Source: Symploca sp. SIO1C2 (lineage in GTDB: Bacteria; Cyanobacteriota; Cyanobacteriia; Cyanobacteriales; Coleofasciculaceae). From it: a DNA stretch of 64,000 nt. The position numbers were made by a program, and so were the translations under genes. The notes beneath the pieces are model-generated. The model did no database searches. It saw nothing but the letters and a program-made list of their open reading frames with translations, and had not been told where the DNA came from. Positions 44,849-53,568 of this stretch are shown here, piece after piece. The stretch spans positions 248,001-312,000 of the forward strand of contig JAAHFP010000013.1 of assembly GCA_010672925.1 (NCBI GenBank), read 5' to 3'. How positions within the stretch are numbered: the first letter of the stretch is position 1; each line of letters starts with the position of its first letter.

Positions 44849-45046
44849 ATGACACCAGTAGAATTGAACCAAAAAGGCTTTGAAGCACTAGTTGTAGCTT
44901 TGGGTTATGTCGATGCTGTTCGATTTATCAAACAATTTGATTCTGGAACAGGTAATTACACTAAAGACCGCCATCAATGGCTAGATACCCTCAGTCTGGA
45001 GGATATTTGGGCTGAATTACAAGAGCAACAACTTCCAACAGAATAA
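44849..45046 (+). CDS. Small conserved-looking protein, 65 aa
   Basis: MTPVELNQKGFEALVVALGY continues with VDAVRFIKQFDSGTGNYTKD and ends DIWAELQEQQLPTE. The composition is that of a compact helical protein. The N-terminal MTPVEL resembles the start of the DUF433 protein at 36934 (MTPIEL), and the leader upstream shares ATAAAATTGATAGCATTTG and a following GCGATCG with that gene's leader. I believe it is a small cyanobacterial protein family, perhaps antitoxin-like, but no toxin follows and no function is known to me. Confidence 0.65.
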   Translation: MTPVELNQKGFEALVVALGYVDAVRFIKQFDSGTGNYTKDRHQWLDTLSLEDIWAELQEQQLPTE

Positions 45047-45179
45047 TGAAATGCTGATAATCCTTTAATCACTTACGATACAACTTCAATGACCAAGTAA
45101 ATGACAACTATAATTGCTCAAAACAATGATAAATTCTTTATTACTTATTACTTGTTACTTATTACTTATTTACCAAGCC

Positions 45180-46163
45180 CTAACTAGTTGCCCCATTGTC
45201 TAAAACTCCAGAACCTATCTCATTAGGAAGACTAAAAGTTACGATACTGAAAAGATTAAGACTGCGATAACCCTCGGAGATGACATCTGCATAATCCTTG
45301 GAATAGAATGGGCTACTATTGTAAGCAACTCCTTCTGCTACTTCATATCTAGCAAGTTCTGGCAGTGAAGTCATGATTACCTGAACTTGTCGTTCGTTTT
45401 GTGGCACAACTACTACATGGTATCTGGCAGGATTTAGTTGTTGACTAATATATTCAGAAAATAAACCATCTAATTCTCCCATAATCAGCTTTTCCTGTTC
45501 TGAAACTTCTTGGTCAATATTGATGAGAGTCTGGAGCATATCTTTGAGTTCTGATACTTGCTTTTGGGGTGGTGAAGTTTCTAAATAATCAGTAACGTCT
45601 TTCCGCAGATTAATTAAACTTACAGAATTATTTTTTGTTTGGCTAGCCATCAAACTATCATCCAGAGAGTAATTGATATTCCAATTATCAATAAATGATT
45701 GGATAAATTCTTTTTCTCTAGGGTCAATTACTTCATCAATCATCGCCAACTGACTGAAAATGCTGATAATTTTCTGAGCCCCTGAAGGTTTAAAGAATGA
45801 CTTAGCCAAGTCACCAGCTTCTTTTCTCTCAAAGTTCAAAGTTTGTTTAATTAAAGTCCATAATCCTTTTTTTCTTTCTCCTTCTACCCATAAAGACATG
45901 CCAACAAAGATGTAAAATATAGCTAAACCAGCAAACAAGGTAGAATCTATTAAACCTATATATTCTCCCTGTAAAAGAAAATTAAGAGAAAAAATAAATC
46001 CGGGAATTAAAGAAACGAGATTAGCACTAACAGATATACTTTCTGCGACTACACGCTCATGCTTGCGCTTCCAGATTTGGTTAACTGTTAGGTATACTTC
46101 TGTTAAGGAGAAGCCTATAGACAAAAAAGCGAGTATAGATATTACTTTTTGAAAAAGTTCCAT
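45180..46163 (-). CDS. Membrane protein with TerB-like domain
   Basis: This 327-aa protein has three N-terminal membrane segments (about residues 8-28, 46-66 and 74-92). They are followed by a soluble region with two acidic helical repeats resembling TerB/DjlA-type tellurite-resistance domains: IISIFSQLAMIDEVIDPREK and MLQTLINIDQEVSEQEKLIM. A C-terminal alpha/beta segment (RYHVVVVPQNERQVQVIMTS) follows. TerB-like domains bind metal through such Asp/Glu clusters and are linked to membrane stress responses. The assignment to the TerB class is by pattern only. It is placed in the accessory block next to the FAD-oxidoreductase paralogue. Confidence 0.6.
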   Translation of the reverse strand: MELFQKVISILAFLSIGFSLTEVYLTVNQIWKRKHERVVAESISVSANLVSLIPGFIFSLNFLLQGEYIGLIDSTLFAGLAIFYIFVGMSLWVEGERKKGLWTLIKQTLNFERKEAGDLAKSFFKPSGAQKIISIFSQLAMIDEVIDPREKEFIQSFIDNWNINYSLDDSLMASQTKNNSVSLINLRKDVTDYLETSPPQKQVSELKDMLQTLINIDQEVSEQEKLIMGELDGLFSEYISQQLNPARYHVVVVPQNERQVQVIMTSLPELARYEVAEGVAYNSSPFYSKDYADVISEGYRSLNLFSIVTFSLPNEIGSGVLDNGATS

Positions 46164-46402
46164 TAATGGCTCCGAAATTTAATATAGCAGAGGGCAGGAG
46201 GCAGAAGGCAGGAGGCAGAAGGGAAGAGATTGACAGATAAAGGCTTCAGGATTTGGTGCTGTCTAAGCACAGTGCGCTTAGCCATAACAATAAAAAATCT
46301 GACAACATCGTGAAATAACAAACAATTAAGATTTAGATATAACCAAGTCACCTATACCAGACTGATTATATCAATTCTCCATTCTCCATTCTCCATTCTC
46401 CA

Positions 46403-48010
46403 TTATTTAATATTGCTATAATCCTCCCCCCGCGTTGTATCCTTACCATAGAATTGAGTCGTCAGTCCAGTTAAAATCTCTAAAGTTTCTCTAACTTCCA
46501 AAGAAGTAATCGTATTCAAGGGTGTATCTGATTGAGTAGCGATACCAGCTGCAACTCCTACTCCTTGTCCTTGGTAAACATTCACCGTCTGAATTCTACC
46601 TACGGATACTGCCATACCCACATAGCCAGAAGATCGACTAACGATCGCTAAATTATTTACCTTACTAGCTAAAGTATGCTCAATACCGAAATTAAATATG
46701 GGCAGAGGTGGTGCTTTTCCTGATAAACCCTTGACTCCCCCTCTTAAATCAAACTCGTAAGAAAAACTGCCAATGGAATTTTCCGGCGAGGTTCCCCCTT
46801 GAAGAATTTCCTTACCGGTTAGGGGATTAATCACATCTTTAACACTCAAGGTATGCCTGATGTAAATTTCTGGCGGGATAATCACTTCAATATCCTCTTT
46901 CCCGGAAATTTCCTGCAACCAAGCCTCAAAATTGGCCATTTCCGTAATCATTTCCGGAGTTGGTTTGAACCCATTTTCCTCTATTTCCCTTTGTTGACTA
47001 ACTGGATACTTAAAGAGGAGCCCATTTAAAGACAAGGAATCTTCTGGCAGTACACAAATATTGCTTTTATCAAAAAAGAAACCATCCAAACGAAAAGGAT
47101 GATTGTAATCTAGGTGATAAGCTGCACCTAAAGCTATACTGCGATTAAAATAGCCATCGGCATAAGCTTTATACATCGGTGAGTAAAAATCTCTTAGCCA
47201 AAAATTGGCCAATCCCGAAGTCTGCTGCTCCCTAATACTAGTTTCAATGTTTGCCATCAATTCGGCATCATAAATAATCTTCTGTTCAACAGAGCGCAAT
47301 TCGTTAATCGAGAGACCAGTGATTAGGGGAATAATCGAAGCAGACAAGGTAGCATTAGACAAATCAGGACTTTGAGCTTCGTATCCTTGATAGTAAGACA
47401 AGCCTGCTTCCCTGGCTAACTGAGCATCCTGAGTAGCATCAATGTAGGAGTCGGCTTTAAACCGAATCTCCCTTTCCTTAACATCAACATATTGAATTTC
47501 TTGATTATCTACATAAGGAGTAAGAGGAGAGTCGGAAATAACTTTCACTCCAGCCTCAGCTAACATCTCTTGCATCGCTTGAGCCGTATTATTTGCTTCT
47601 ACACATGCTTCCACCACATTGGCTTTAGCTAAAAAATCACGGAAGCATTGGGCAGCTGGTTGCTCATACCAATAAGTCTTATCAAAATCGAGATAAGCTA
47701 ACCCTCCCCTGGTCAGCAGTCCTCCTAATTGTTCATCTGCTGCATTAGGACGCACTAGGGCAACTCTACCATTATCACCTAAAGTTCTCTTCGCCCAAAT
47801 AGCTGCACATATTCCTGGTAATTCGTCTCCGTAAACCAACACATCAAAGTATTCCGCTACGGGAATTTCTGGAGGGGTATTATTGGTAATTTGGCTAGTT
47901 ATTTGGGCAAGACTGGAGAAGGTTTTTCTGAGATAACCGAAAGTGCCGCCAATACTAAAAGCCATAATAATGGCGACACCACAAGTTAATAGTTTAAAAT
48001 TATGGCTCAT
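46403..48010 (-). CDS. FAD-dependent-oxidoreductase-like protein, paralogue of 34811-36424
   Basis: This 535-aa protein is collinear with and clearly homologous to the gene at 34811 over its whole length (for example GGLLTRGGLAYLDFDKTYWY, SPENSIGSFSYEFDLRGGV, YVGMAVSVGRIQTVNVYQGQ). It has an N-terminal membrane anchor (LLTCGVAIIMAFSIGG). The dinucleotide-binding turn is likewise altered: FDVLVYGDELPGICAA lacks the central Gly, and the strand-2 residue is Arg (VALVRPN). The two genes face the same way and bracket a ~10-kb accessory block. The biochemical role is unknown. The identical changes in both copies suggest a family feature rather than decay. Confidence 0.77.
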   Translation of the reverse strand: MSHNFKLLTCGVAIIMAFSIGGTFGYLRKTFSSLAQITSQITNNTPPEIPVAEYFDVLVYGDELPGICAAIWAKRTLGDNGRVALVRPNAADEQLGGLLTRGGLAYLDFDKTYWYEQPAAQCFRDFLAKANVVEACVEANNTAQAMQEMLAEAGVKVISDSPLTPYVDNQEIQYVDVKEREIRFKADSYIDATQDAQLAREAGLSYYQGYEAQSPDLSNATLSASIIPLITGLSINELRSVEQKIIYDAELMANIETSIREQQTSGLANFWLRDFYSPMYKAYADGYFNRSIALGAAYHLDYNHPFRLDGFFFDKSNICVLPEDSLSLNGLLFKYPVSQQREIEENGFKPTPEMITEMANFEAWLQEISGKEDIEVIIPPEIYIRHTLSVKDVINPLTGKEILQGGTSPENSIGSFSYEFDLRGGVKGLSGKAPPLPIFNFGIEHTLASKVNNLAIVSRSSGYVGMAVSVGRIQTVNVYQGQGVGVAAGIATQSDTPLNTITSLEVRETLEILTGLTTQFYGKDTTRGEDYSNIK

Positions 48011-48091
48011 CTTTTAGGTGGTAGGTGGTAGATGGTAGGTGGTAGATGGCTGCTTTTTGGACTGAAGTCCTACTACAAATCGCAACAACCT

Positions 48092-49033
48092 CTAATTGCT
48101 AATATTCCGGGGTATATCGTAAGTCATAAAATCCCTGGCTAATTTAGTTTTAGGGAAAATTGCCCTTGCTTCCTGAAGTAAGTCATCTAAAATAATGTTA
48201 TTTCCTGGAGCGTAGCGGGGACTGAAGTGGGTCATAATTAATTTCTGCACTCCTGCACTTAGGGCTACTTGTGCTGCCATAGTGGAAGTGGAATGCAAGC
48301 GATCAAAAGCTAGTTGAGCATCTTGATGGGCAAAGGTAGCTTCGTGAACTAATACATCTGCCCCTTGGGAGAGTTCTATCGCTTCCTCACAGAAAACCGT
48401 ATCCGTACAGTAAACAAATTTACGCCCTACCTCTGGTGGCTCACATAGCTGGGAACCACGAATCTGCCTTCCATCGGGGAGATTTACCGTTTCCCCTCGC
48501 TTGAGCTTGCCATAGATTGGCCCTGGAGGAATACCCAAGGCTTTAGCTTTTGCCACATCGAAGCGCCCTGGTCGGTCTTTTTCCACTACCCGATAGCCGT
48601 AGGCGGGGACACGATGCTTAAGGTTACCACAGCTGACGCTAAATTCTTCATCTTCGTATAATAATGCCCCAGGTTCTACGGGGTGAACCTTGACGGGGAA
48701 AGAAAAAGAGGTACGAGAGTACTTTTGGCAATTACGGAGATATTCATCTAAACCAGCAGGACCATAAATATCAATACGACTGGGATTACCAGCTAAGCCA
48801 CAACTTGCTAAAAGTCCCATTAAGCCAAAAATGTGATCCCCGTGCATATGAGTGACGAAAATTCGCCTAATTTGACTGATTTTGAGCTCACTACGGAGCA
48901 GTTGATGCTGAGTACCTTCACCACAGTCAAACAGCCAAACTTCGGCACGCTGAGGTAGACGCAGGGCAATACTAGATACATTACGCGATCGCGTCGGGAC
49001 TCCGGAGCTGGTTCCTAAAAAAGTAATTTGCAC
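48092..49033 (-). CDS. rnz: Ribonuclease Z
   Basis: This 313-aa protein has the metallo-beta-lactamase motif HMHGDH at residues 62-67, preceded by [15 protein letters not shown]. The tRNase Z segments [13 protein letters not shown] (AxDx/PxKxRN-like flexible region), FVYCTDT, LVHEATF and the final HFSPRY are present. It trims the 3' trailer of tRNA precursors lacking CCA. Intact. Downstream (lower coordinates) is a TAGGTGG repeat and then the FAD-oxidoreductase paralogue. Its start abuts a heptamer tract that separates it from ribE. Confidence 0.96.
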   Translation of the reverse strand: MQITFLGTSSGVPTRSRNVSSIALRLPQRAEVWLFDCGEGTQHQLLRSELKISQIRRIFVTHMHGDHIFGLMGLLASCGLAGNPSRIDIYGPAGLDEYLRNCQKYSRTSFSFPVKVHPVEPGALLYEDEEFSVSCGNLKHRVPAYGYRVVEKDRPGRFDVAKAKALGIPPGPIYGKLKRGETVNLPDGRQIRGSQLCEPPEVGRKFVYCTDTVFCEEAIELSQGADVLVHEATFAHQDAQLAFDRLHSTSTMAAQVALSAGVQKLIMTHFSPRYAPGNNIILDDLLQEARAIFPKTKLARDFMTYDIPRNISN

Positions 49034-49035
49034 GG

Positions 49036-49222
49036 GATTTGTTGTTGGTTATTTGTTGTTTGTTGTTTGTTGTTTGTTGTTTGTCGTTTGTTGTTTGGGC
49101 ATTTTTCCTCATCTCCTTGTCTCCCTTGTCTCCCTTGTCTCCTTGTCTTCCTTGTCTCTCTTCAATTCCCTCTGCTCCCTCAGCTCCCCCAGCTTCCCCA
49201 GCTCCCCCAACTCCCCCAGCTC
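49036..49222. repeat. TTTGTTG heptamers, then CTTGTCTCC and AGCTCCC 9-mers
   Basis: The whole spacer between rnz and ribE consists of these tracts; the ribE stop codon lies at their edge. Confidence 0.9.
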
Positions 49223-49223
49223 T

Positions 49224-49913
49224 CTACAAGTAGCCATTTTCAGCTAAAAAGGCTGGTGATATAGCTTCTCGGTGTTCAGAGCCTGATAATTGATAACCTA
49301 GCAATTTTTCGACGTACTTACCTAAAATATCGCTTTCTAGGTTTACCCAGTTGCCTGGTTGTAAGTGACTCAGATTAGTTTCGGCATAACTGTGGGGAAT
49401 GACTGCGGCTTTGAACCAACTGCCTTGGGGGTCACAATCAGCAATTGTCAAGCTTACCCCGTTGACAGCAATGCTGCCCTTGGGGACAAGATAGCGGGCA
49501 ATGTGGCGCTCCCACAGCTGGGCTTCTGACGCGGCTGCTGTAAAGTACATTTCCCAGGAGTTGGGAGTTCGTACCGCTTCCCTCAAGCAGCCAATACTAT
49601 CTATGTGACCAGTGACAAAATGTCCTCCTAATTTACTACCTACCCTTACAGATGTTTCCAAATTAACCCAAGGAGCAGCTTGCTCTGGTCGCCCCAGGGT
49701 AGTACGGTATAAGGTCTCATCAGAAGCGGTTGCCACAAAGCCACTGACTAAAATAGTCTCTACCGTCAGACAGATGCCGTCAACTGCCACACTGTCACCA
49801 ATGGCTAAATCTTGTAGAATAGGTTTTGAGGCATCACCGGTGCAGGAAACCTCAAGGCGATCGTTTTCCAGCGGTCGAATTTTGCCCAGAGCTTGAATTA
49901 ATCCTGTAAACAT
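49224..49913 (-). CDS. ribE: Riboflavin synthase, alpha chain
   Basis: This 229-aa protein starts MFTGLIQALG, the invariant N-terminus of the enzyme. It contains two lumazine-binding beta barrels (residues ~1-95 and ~97-195): IGDSVAVDGICLTVE and KGSIAVNGVSLTIAD, with GHFVTGHIDSIG between them. It disproportionates two dimethylribityllumazines into riboflavin. It is divergent from the BFN nuclease gene. No FMN riboswitch was recognised in the 397-bp leader. The extreme C-terminus approaches a repeat tract but the core is complete. Confidence 0.96.
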   Translation of the reverse strand: MFTGLIQALGKIRPLENDRLEVSCTGDASKPILQDLAIGDSVAVDGICLTVETILVSGFVATASDETLYRTTLGRPEQAAPWVNLETSVRVGSKLGGHFVTGHIDSIGCLREAVRTPNSWEMYFTAAASEAQLWERHIARYLVPKGSIAVNGVSLTIADCDPQGSWFKAAVIPHSYAETNLSHLQPGNWVNLESDILGKYVEKLLGYQLSGSEHREAISPAFLAENGYL

Positions 49914-50310
49914 AGGGGTTAAACTCCTGAGCTTGGGTGGGTTTGCTGTTCATTTAATGATGCATCCTGGTGCATCGTTAAGTATGTTTTTTTCGTGAAG
50001 TCTGAGAACAAACGTCCTGAGACTGCGTCATACTTGGAGAAGATTTCCTTATTGACTCCTACTTAACAAGTTAGGCTTTAAGGGCAGAATCTTACGATTG
50101 CTCGGTGATAAAGATCAGAACAGAGCAGGCTATCCTGACTCGACTTCTAATCTATCCAGTACTAGTGCAGCGGGGTAAAAATAACCCACCTTCTTAACAG
50201 TAGACAAAAAAGCAGATACCATAAACATTACAGCCTTCTGCTTTCCAAGTACTAGTTTACCGCTTAGTTTTGATGCCCCCTATGCCGAAAGTGTTCTAGA
50301 GGCTACGCTG
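49914..50310. other. Divergent promoter region between ribE and the BFN gene
   Basis: A GATGCATCCTGGTGCATC hairpin lies near 49960, and an ACTAGTGCAGCGGGG-type dispersed repeat at 50163. No gene and no recognisable riboswitch. Confidence 0.5.
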
Positions 50311-50817
50311 ATGATTGAAATGAAAGTTGCTGGAATTGCATTAGACGCCGTTACACGCAGCCCAATAGTGCTGCTGAAAGATGGATTAGATCGACGTGCC
50401 CTGCCTATATATATTGGGCAAGATCAGGCAAAGGCAATTATCAGTGCTTTGGAGCAACATAAACCTCCTCGACCCCTCACCCATGATTTGTTCATTAATT
50501 TGTTTGATAGTTGGAGTATCAATCTGGAGAAGGTGATTATTCACTCCCTTCAGGAAAATACCTTCTATGCTATACTCTGCCTGCGTCAGGGTGAGGAAAA
50601 AAAAGAAATTGATGCTAGACCCAGTGATGCGATCGCGATCGCTCTGCGTACTAACAGCCCCATTTGGGTGATGGAAGAAGTGGTTGCAGATGCATCTATC
50701 CCGGTAGACAGGGACGCTGATGAAGAAGAGCGCCGTGCCTTCCGGGATTTTGTTGCCAATATCCGACCAGAGGATTTTATCCACCAACAGGGAGATCGAA
50801 CTGGTAAAGAGGAGTAA
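50311..50817 (+). CDS. Bifunctional nuclease family (BFN, DUF151) protein
   Basis: This 168-aa protein matches DUF151: MIEMKVAGIALDAVTRSPIV, LPIYIGQDQAKAI, PRPLTHDLFINLFDSW, IDARPSDAIAIALRTN and APIWV-like SPIWVMEEV. The family is named from a nuclease active on DNA and RNA and is found across bacteria and plants. The cyanobacterial function is not established. The C-terminus is acidic (DRDADEEERRAF). It is divergent from ribE and precedes the aldo/keto reductase by 56 bp, so the two may be co-transcribed. Confidence 0.88.
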   Translation: MIEMKVAGIALDAVTRSPIVLLKDGLDRRALPIYIGQDQAKAIISALEQHKPPRPLTHDLFINLFDSWSINLEKVIIHSLQENTFYAILCLRQGEEKKEIDARPSDAIAIALRTNSPIWVMEEVVADASIPVDRDADEEERRAFRDFVANIRPEDFIHQQGDRTGKEE

Positions 50818-50873
50818 TGAGTAATGAGTAATAAGCAGTAGTAGGACTTCAGTCCAAAAAGAAGTCAGAAACA

Positions 50874-52004
50874 ATGCGTTACCGACGGTTTGGGAAAACT
50901 AATCTGCTACTGTCTGTGTTTTCCCTAGGGACTATGCGCTGCTTGGCTTCTGAATCAGAAGCACAAAAAACTGTGCAAGAGGGAATTGCTAGAGGCATTA
51001 ATCACCTAGAAACTGCTAGGGGTTACGGCAAGAGTGAAGAGTATTTGGGCAATATCCTAAAAACGGAGTTGCCAGTACCACGGGAGCAACTATACATCAC
51101 TACTAAACTGCCCCCCACACCTGATGCTAACTTGATGCGTCAGTGGCTCAATGAATCTCTAGAGCGCCTACAAGTAGATTATATAGATTGTCTGGCAATT
51201 CATGGTATCAATACCTGGGAACATCTTGCTTGGGTTAAATCTTCTACAGGTTGTATGCAGGCAGTACAAGAAGCGGTAGCAAAGGGCTATGTCCGACATG
51301 TTGGCTTCTCTACCCATGCTCAACTAGAGGTGATTCTTGAGACAATCAATACAGATTTATTTGAATTTGTCAACCTGCACTACTATTATTTCTTTTTACG
51401 CAATGCAGCAGCGGTGGAGTTAGCCCACAAAAAAGACTTAGGCATTTTTATTATCTCCCCAGCGGATAAGGGAGGACAGCTTTATACCCCATCATCCAAG
51501 CTGAAGACATTATGCGCTCCATTTTCTCCATTAGAACTCAATTATCGGTTTTTATTGAGCGATCGCCGCATTACTACTTTGAGTGTTGGACCAGCGAAAC
51601 CAGCGGAATTGAGGGAACCTCTAGCGGTTGCCAACCGAGATGATCCTTTAACACCGATGGAAGTGAACGCATTTTCTCGCCTAGAAGCACAATTAGCAGA
51701 TGCTTTAGGAACTGATGGTTGTAGTCAGTGCTACCAATGTCTACCTTGCCCAGAAAATATTCACATCCCAGAAGTTTTACGACTGCGGAATCTGGCTGTT
51801 GCTTACGAAATGACGGATTTTGGTAAATACCGTTATGGCATGTTGGAAAATGCTGGTCATTGGTTTCCTGGGAACAAGGGTAATCGTTGCACCAGCTGCG
51901 GCGACTGCTTGCCCAGATGCCCAGAACAGCTAAATATTCCAAATCTGCTTCTGGATACCCATAACCGTCTAGGCGGTTCTCCTAGGCGTCGTTTGTGGGG
52001 GTAG
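50874..52004 (+). CDS. Aldo/keto reductase with C-terminal 4Fe-4S clusters
   Basis: This 376-aa protein has an N-terminal aldo/keto reductase TIM barrel (MRYRRFGKTNLLLSVFSLGT, HLETARGYGKSEEYLGNIL, DYIDCLAIHGI) and a C-terminal ferredoxin-like part with cysteines CSQCYQCLPC and CTSCGDCLPRC. This is the standard arrangement of the Fe-S aldo/keto reductase group. It is expected to reduce a carbonyl using NADPH or reduced ferredoxin; the substrate is unknown. In the barrel the usual catalytic Asp/Tyr region reads ETARGYGKSE (Tyr kept, Asp changed to Glu). It follows the BFN gene on the same strand. Confidence 0.88.
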   Translation: MRYRRFGKTNLLLSVFSLGTMRCLASESEAQKTVQEGIARGINHLETARGYGKSEEYLGNILKTELPVPREQLYITTKLPPTPDANLMRQWLNESLERLQVDYIDCLAIHGINTWEHLAWVKSSTGCMQAVQEAVAKGYVRHVGFSTHAQLEVILETINTDLFEFVNLHYYYFFLRNAAAVELAHKKDLGIFIISPADKGGQLYTPSSKLKTLCAPFSPLELNYRFLLSDRRITTLSVGPAKPAELREPLAVANRDDPLTPMEVNAFSRLEAQLADALGTDGCSQCYQCLPCPENIHIPEVLRLRNLAVAYEMTDFGKYRYGMLENAGHWFPGNKGNRCTSCGDCLPRCPEQLNIPNLLLDTHNRLGGSPRRRLWG

Positions 52005-52082
52005 GGGTGTGGAGGGACAAGGGGGACAAGGGAGATATTGAAACTCACCAATTCCCAATTCCCTAGGACTTACGCACCAAGG

Positions 52083-52122
52083 CTAAATGTAGGGATAATT
52101 CATGAATTATCCCTACATTTAG
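52083..52122. repeat. 40-bp perfect palindrome
   Basis: CTAAATGTAGGGATAATTCA is followed exactly by its reverse complement. It is flanked by TAGGACTTACGCACCAAGG and could be a solo insertion-sequence remnant or a bidirectional terminator stem. Confidence 0.9.
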
Positions 52123-52228
52123 TGTCACATAGGATAAGCTGTAATTCGTAGATATACTCACATACCAGCAAAAAATTGGTGAGTTTTGCCAGTTTGTACA
52201 TTAAGCATAGGGTTATGCAGCCGTTTTC

Positions 52229-52345
52229 TCAACTTTCCGGTGGCACTTTTACTAGCTCCCCTTCAAGCAATTCATAGCGGTTGTCTGTACCATCGTCATA
52301 TTCGAGATATTCCTTAAAGGTCAATTTTACTGGCGTTTGGGTCAT
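52229..52345 (-). pseudogene. Truncated Uma2-family gene (N-terminal 38 codons)
   Basis: The frame from ATG 52343-52345 encodes [20 protein letters not shown] and then [18 protein letters not shown] before a stop at 52229. This is the typical N-terminus of Uma2 (DUF820) proteins (LTFxEYLxYDDGTDxRYELxxGEL). The catalytic core is missing and nothing homologous follows, so it is a remnant. Confidence 0.8.
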
Positions 52346-52412
52346 TTTTTTCTTTTTTTGTGAATGATAATTGGATATCATTAAGTTAAGTTTTCTACAA
52401 TAGATCTATTGT

Positions 52413-53060
52413 ATGAGCTGGGGACTAGGTGAGATAATTTTGTTTAATTTTCAATTTTCAATCTTCAGAAATTCCATTGCTTTAGTGGCTGTACTACTTA
52501 CTATTAATGGAACTTTTCTTTCCTTGTTGACTCCCAGGAAAGCAGTAGCTCAGAGTGGTAGAGTACAGCCTTCTGCTGAACCATTAAATCTTGGCTTGTT
52601 AGAGCAACAGAATCTCCCCACTGACGGTTCTATCATAACCGCTGCTACCCTCTCTCAAGAGGAAATAACTATACCTAGTTTATGGTGGGCAGATGAACAG
52701 TTTGGTGGTAAGCTACTGGACACCTGGATCGCTTATTTAGATCAACGCCGCATCGATCTCGTAGTTAGACGCCAATTTTGGAGTATCCAAAATTACTTTG
52801 AGCATTATCGATTTGTTAACCAGATGGGAACTCTGGCTAGGGAGTACGACCAGAACAATGGCTACAATATCAGAGTATTCAATCAGCTAGGAGAACCTTT
52901 AGGAGCTTACACCTGCGATTACCATAATATCAATAAACAAAATAATCGCAATTTTAACTGTCAAGTCGAGCTATGTGAAATAGAAAATTTACCCCTAGGA
53001 GGTGTAGCTTCTAACTTTTGCCAGATAGAACCCTTAGCCTCTAACAAAAAAACAAGGTAA
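52413..53060 (+). CDS. Exported hypothetical protein, 215 aa
   Basis: The N-terminus has a hydrophobic stretch (IALVAVLLTINGTFLSLL) followed by TPRKAVAQSG, a likely signal peptide with cleavage near AVAQ. The first ~20 residues may be untranslated if the start is further in. The mature part contains IPSLWWADEQFGGKLLDTWI, VRRQFWSIQNYFEHYRFVNQ and four cysteines near the C-terminus (YTCDYHN, NCQVELCE, FCQIE) that could form disulphides. The family is unknown to me, but it looks like a conserved cyanobacterial periplasmic protein. Dispersed palindromic repeats begin right after its stop. Confidence 0.65.
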   Translation: MSWGLGEIILFNFQFSIFRNSIALVAVLLTINGTFLSLLTPRKAVAQSGRVQPSAEPLNLGLLEQQNLPTDGSIITAATLSQEEITIPSLWWADEQFGGKLLDTWIAYLDQRRIDLVVRRQFWSIQNYFEHYRFVNQMGTLAREYDQNNGYNIRVFNQLGEPLGAYTCDYHNINKQNNRNFNCQVELCEIENLPLGGVASNFCQIEPLASNKKTR

Positions 53061-53428
53061 TAGAAAACTAATGTTCACATATTTATTACTGTGGAACAGG
53101 CATCCTGCCTGTCAAATAAAATATTGTGGAACAGGCATCCTGCCTGTCAAGGGAAATATTGTATAACAGGCATCTTGCCTGTCAGGTGAAATGTTACAAA
53201 GTGAATGCTTCTCAGCTTATTAAATACTAGCGAGCAAGATGCTCACACTACTGGGAAAAATATACTTCTCTGATATGACTGGCAAGATGCCTGTTCCACA
53301 ATTTAGCTGACTGGCAGGATGCCTGTTCCACTTTCTATATATTCTGTTTCTTAACAGTTTTGTCCAAAGTCCAATAAAAATGATTGTACCCGGAATTTGG
53401 TGCGTTACGCTGCGCTAACACACCCTAC
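53061..53428. repeat. Cluster of ACAGGCATCCTGCCTGT hairpin repeats
   Basis: Three direct copies of TGTGGAACAGGCATCCTGCC-type hairpins (53091-53112, 53126-53147, 53161-53182, the last reading GTATAACAGG) are seen, plus inverted copies near 53280 and 53312. Between them is a GCGAGCAAGATGCTCACACT sequence related to 36673. Stem bases differ from the 20.6-21.3 kb array by a paired T-to-A / A-to-T change. Confidence 0.88.
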
Positions 53429-53534
53429 TGCCGTGACCCACCTAAAATCGTTCATTAGGCAAATGGCTCAAATACCTGAATTTACAAGGAAAACGGTGGA
53501 TTTTCTATTGCACAGTTTTAGGTGGGTCACGGCA
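53429..53534. mobile_element. MITE-like element with 19-bp terminal inverted repeats
   Basis: TGCCGTGACCCACCTAAAA at 53429-53447 and its exact reverse complement at 53516-53534 bound a 106-bp non-coding unit. The flanking bases are CTAC on both sides, a possible 4-bp target duplication. Confidence 0.72.
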
Positions 53535-53568
53535 CTACGATAGGTACATTTTTTTTGAGACAATCTCC

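Larger units (their letters stand above)
52005..52412. other. Intergenic region with palindrome and Uma2 remnant
   Basis: It contains GGGACAAGG units after the reductase stop, TAGGACTTACGCACC (52069-52083, similar to ends of cyanobacterial insertion sequences), the 40-bp palindrome at 52083-52122 and a truncated Uma2 frame at 52229-52345. Confidence 0.6.

Noticed and set aside
49914-50310. FMN riboswitch upstream of ribE
   Set aside because: None of the conserved RFN-element strings could be found in the leader on the minus strand.
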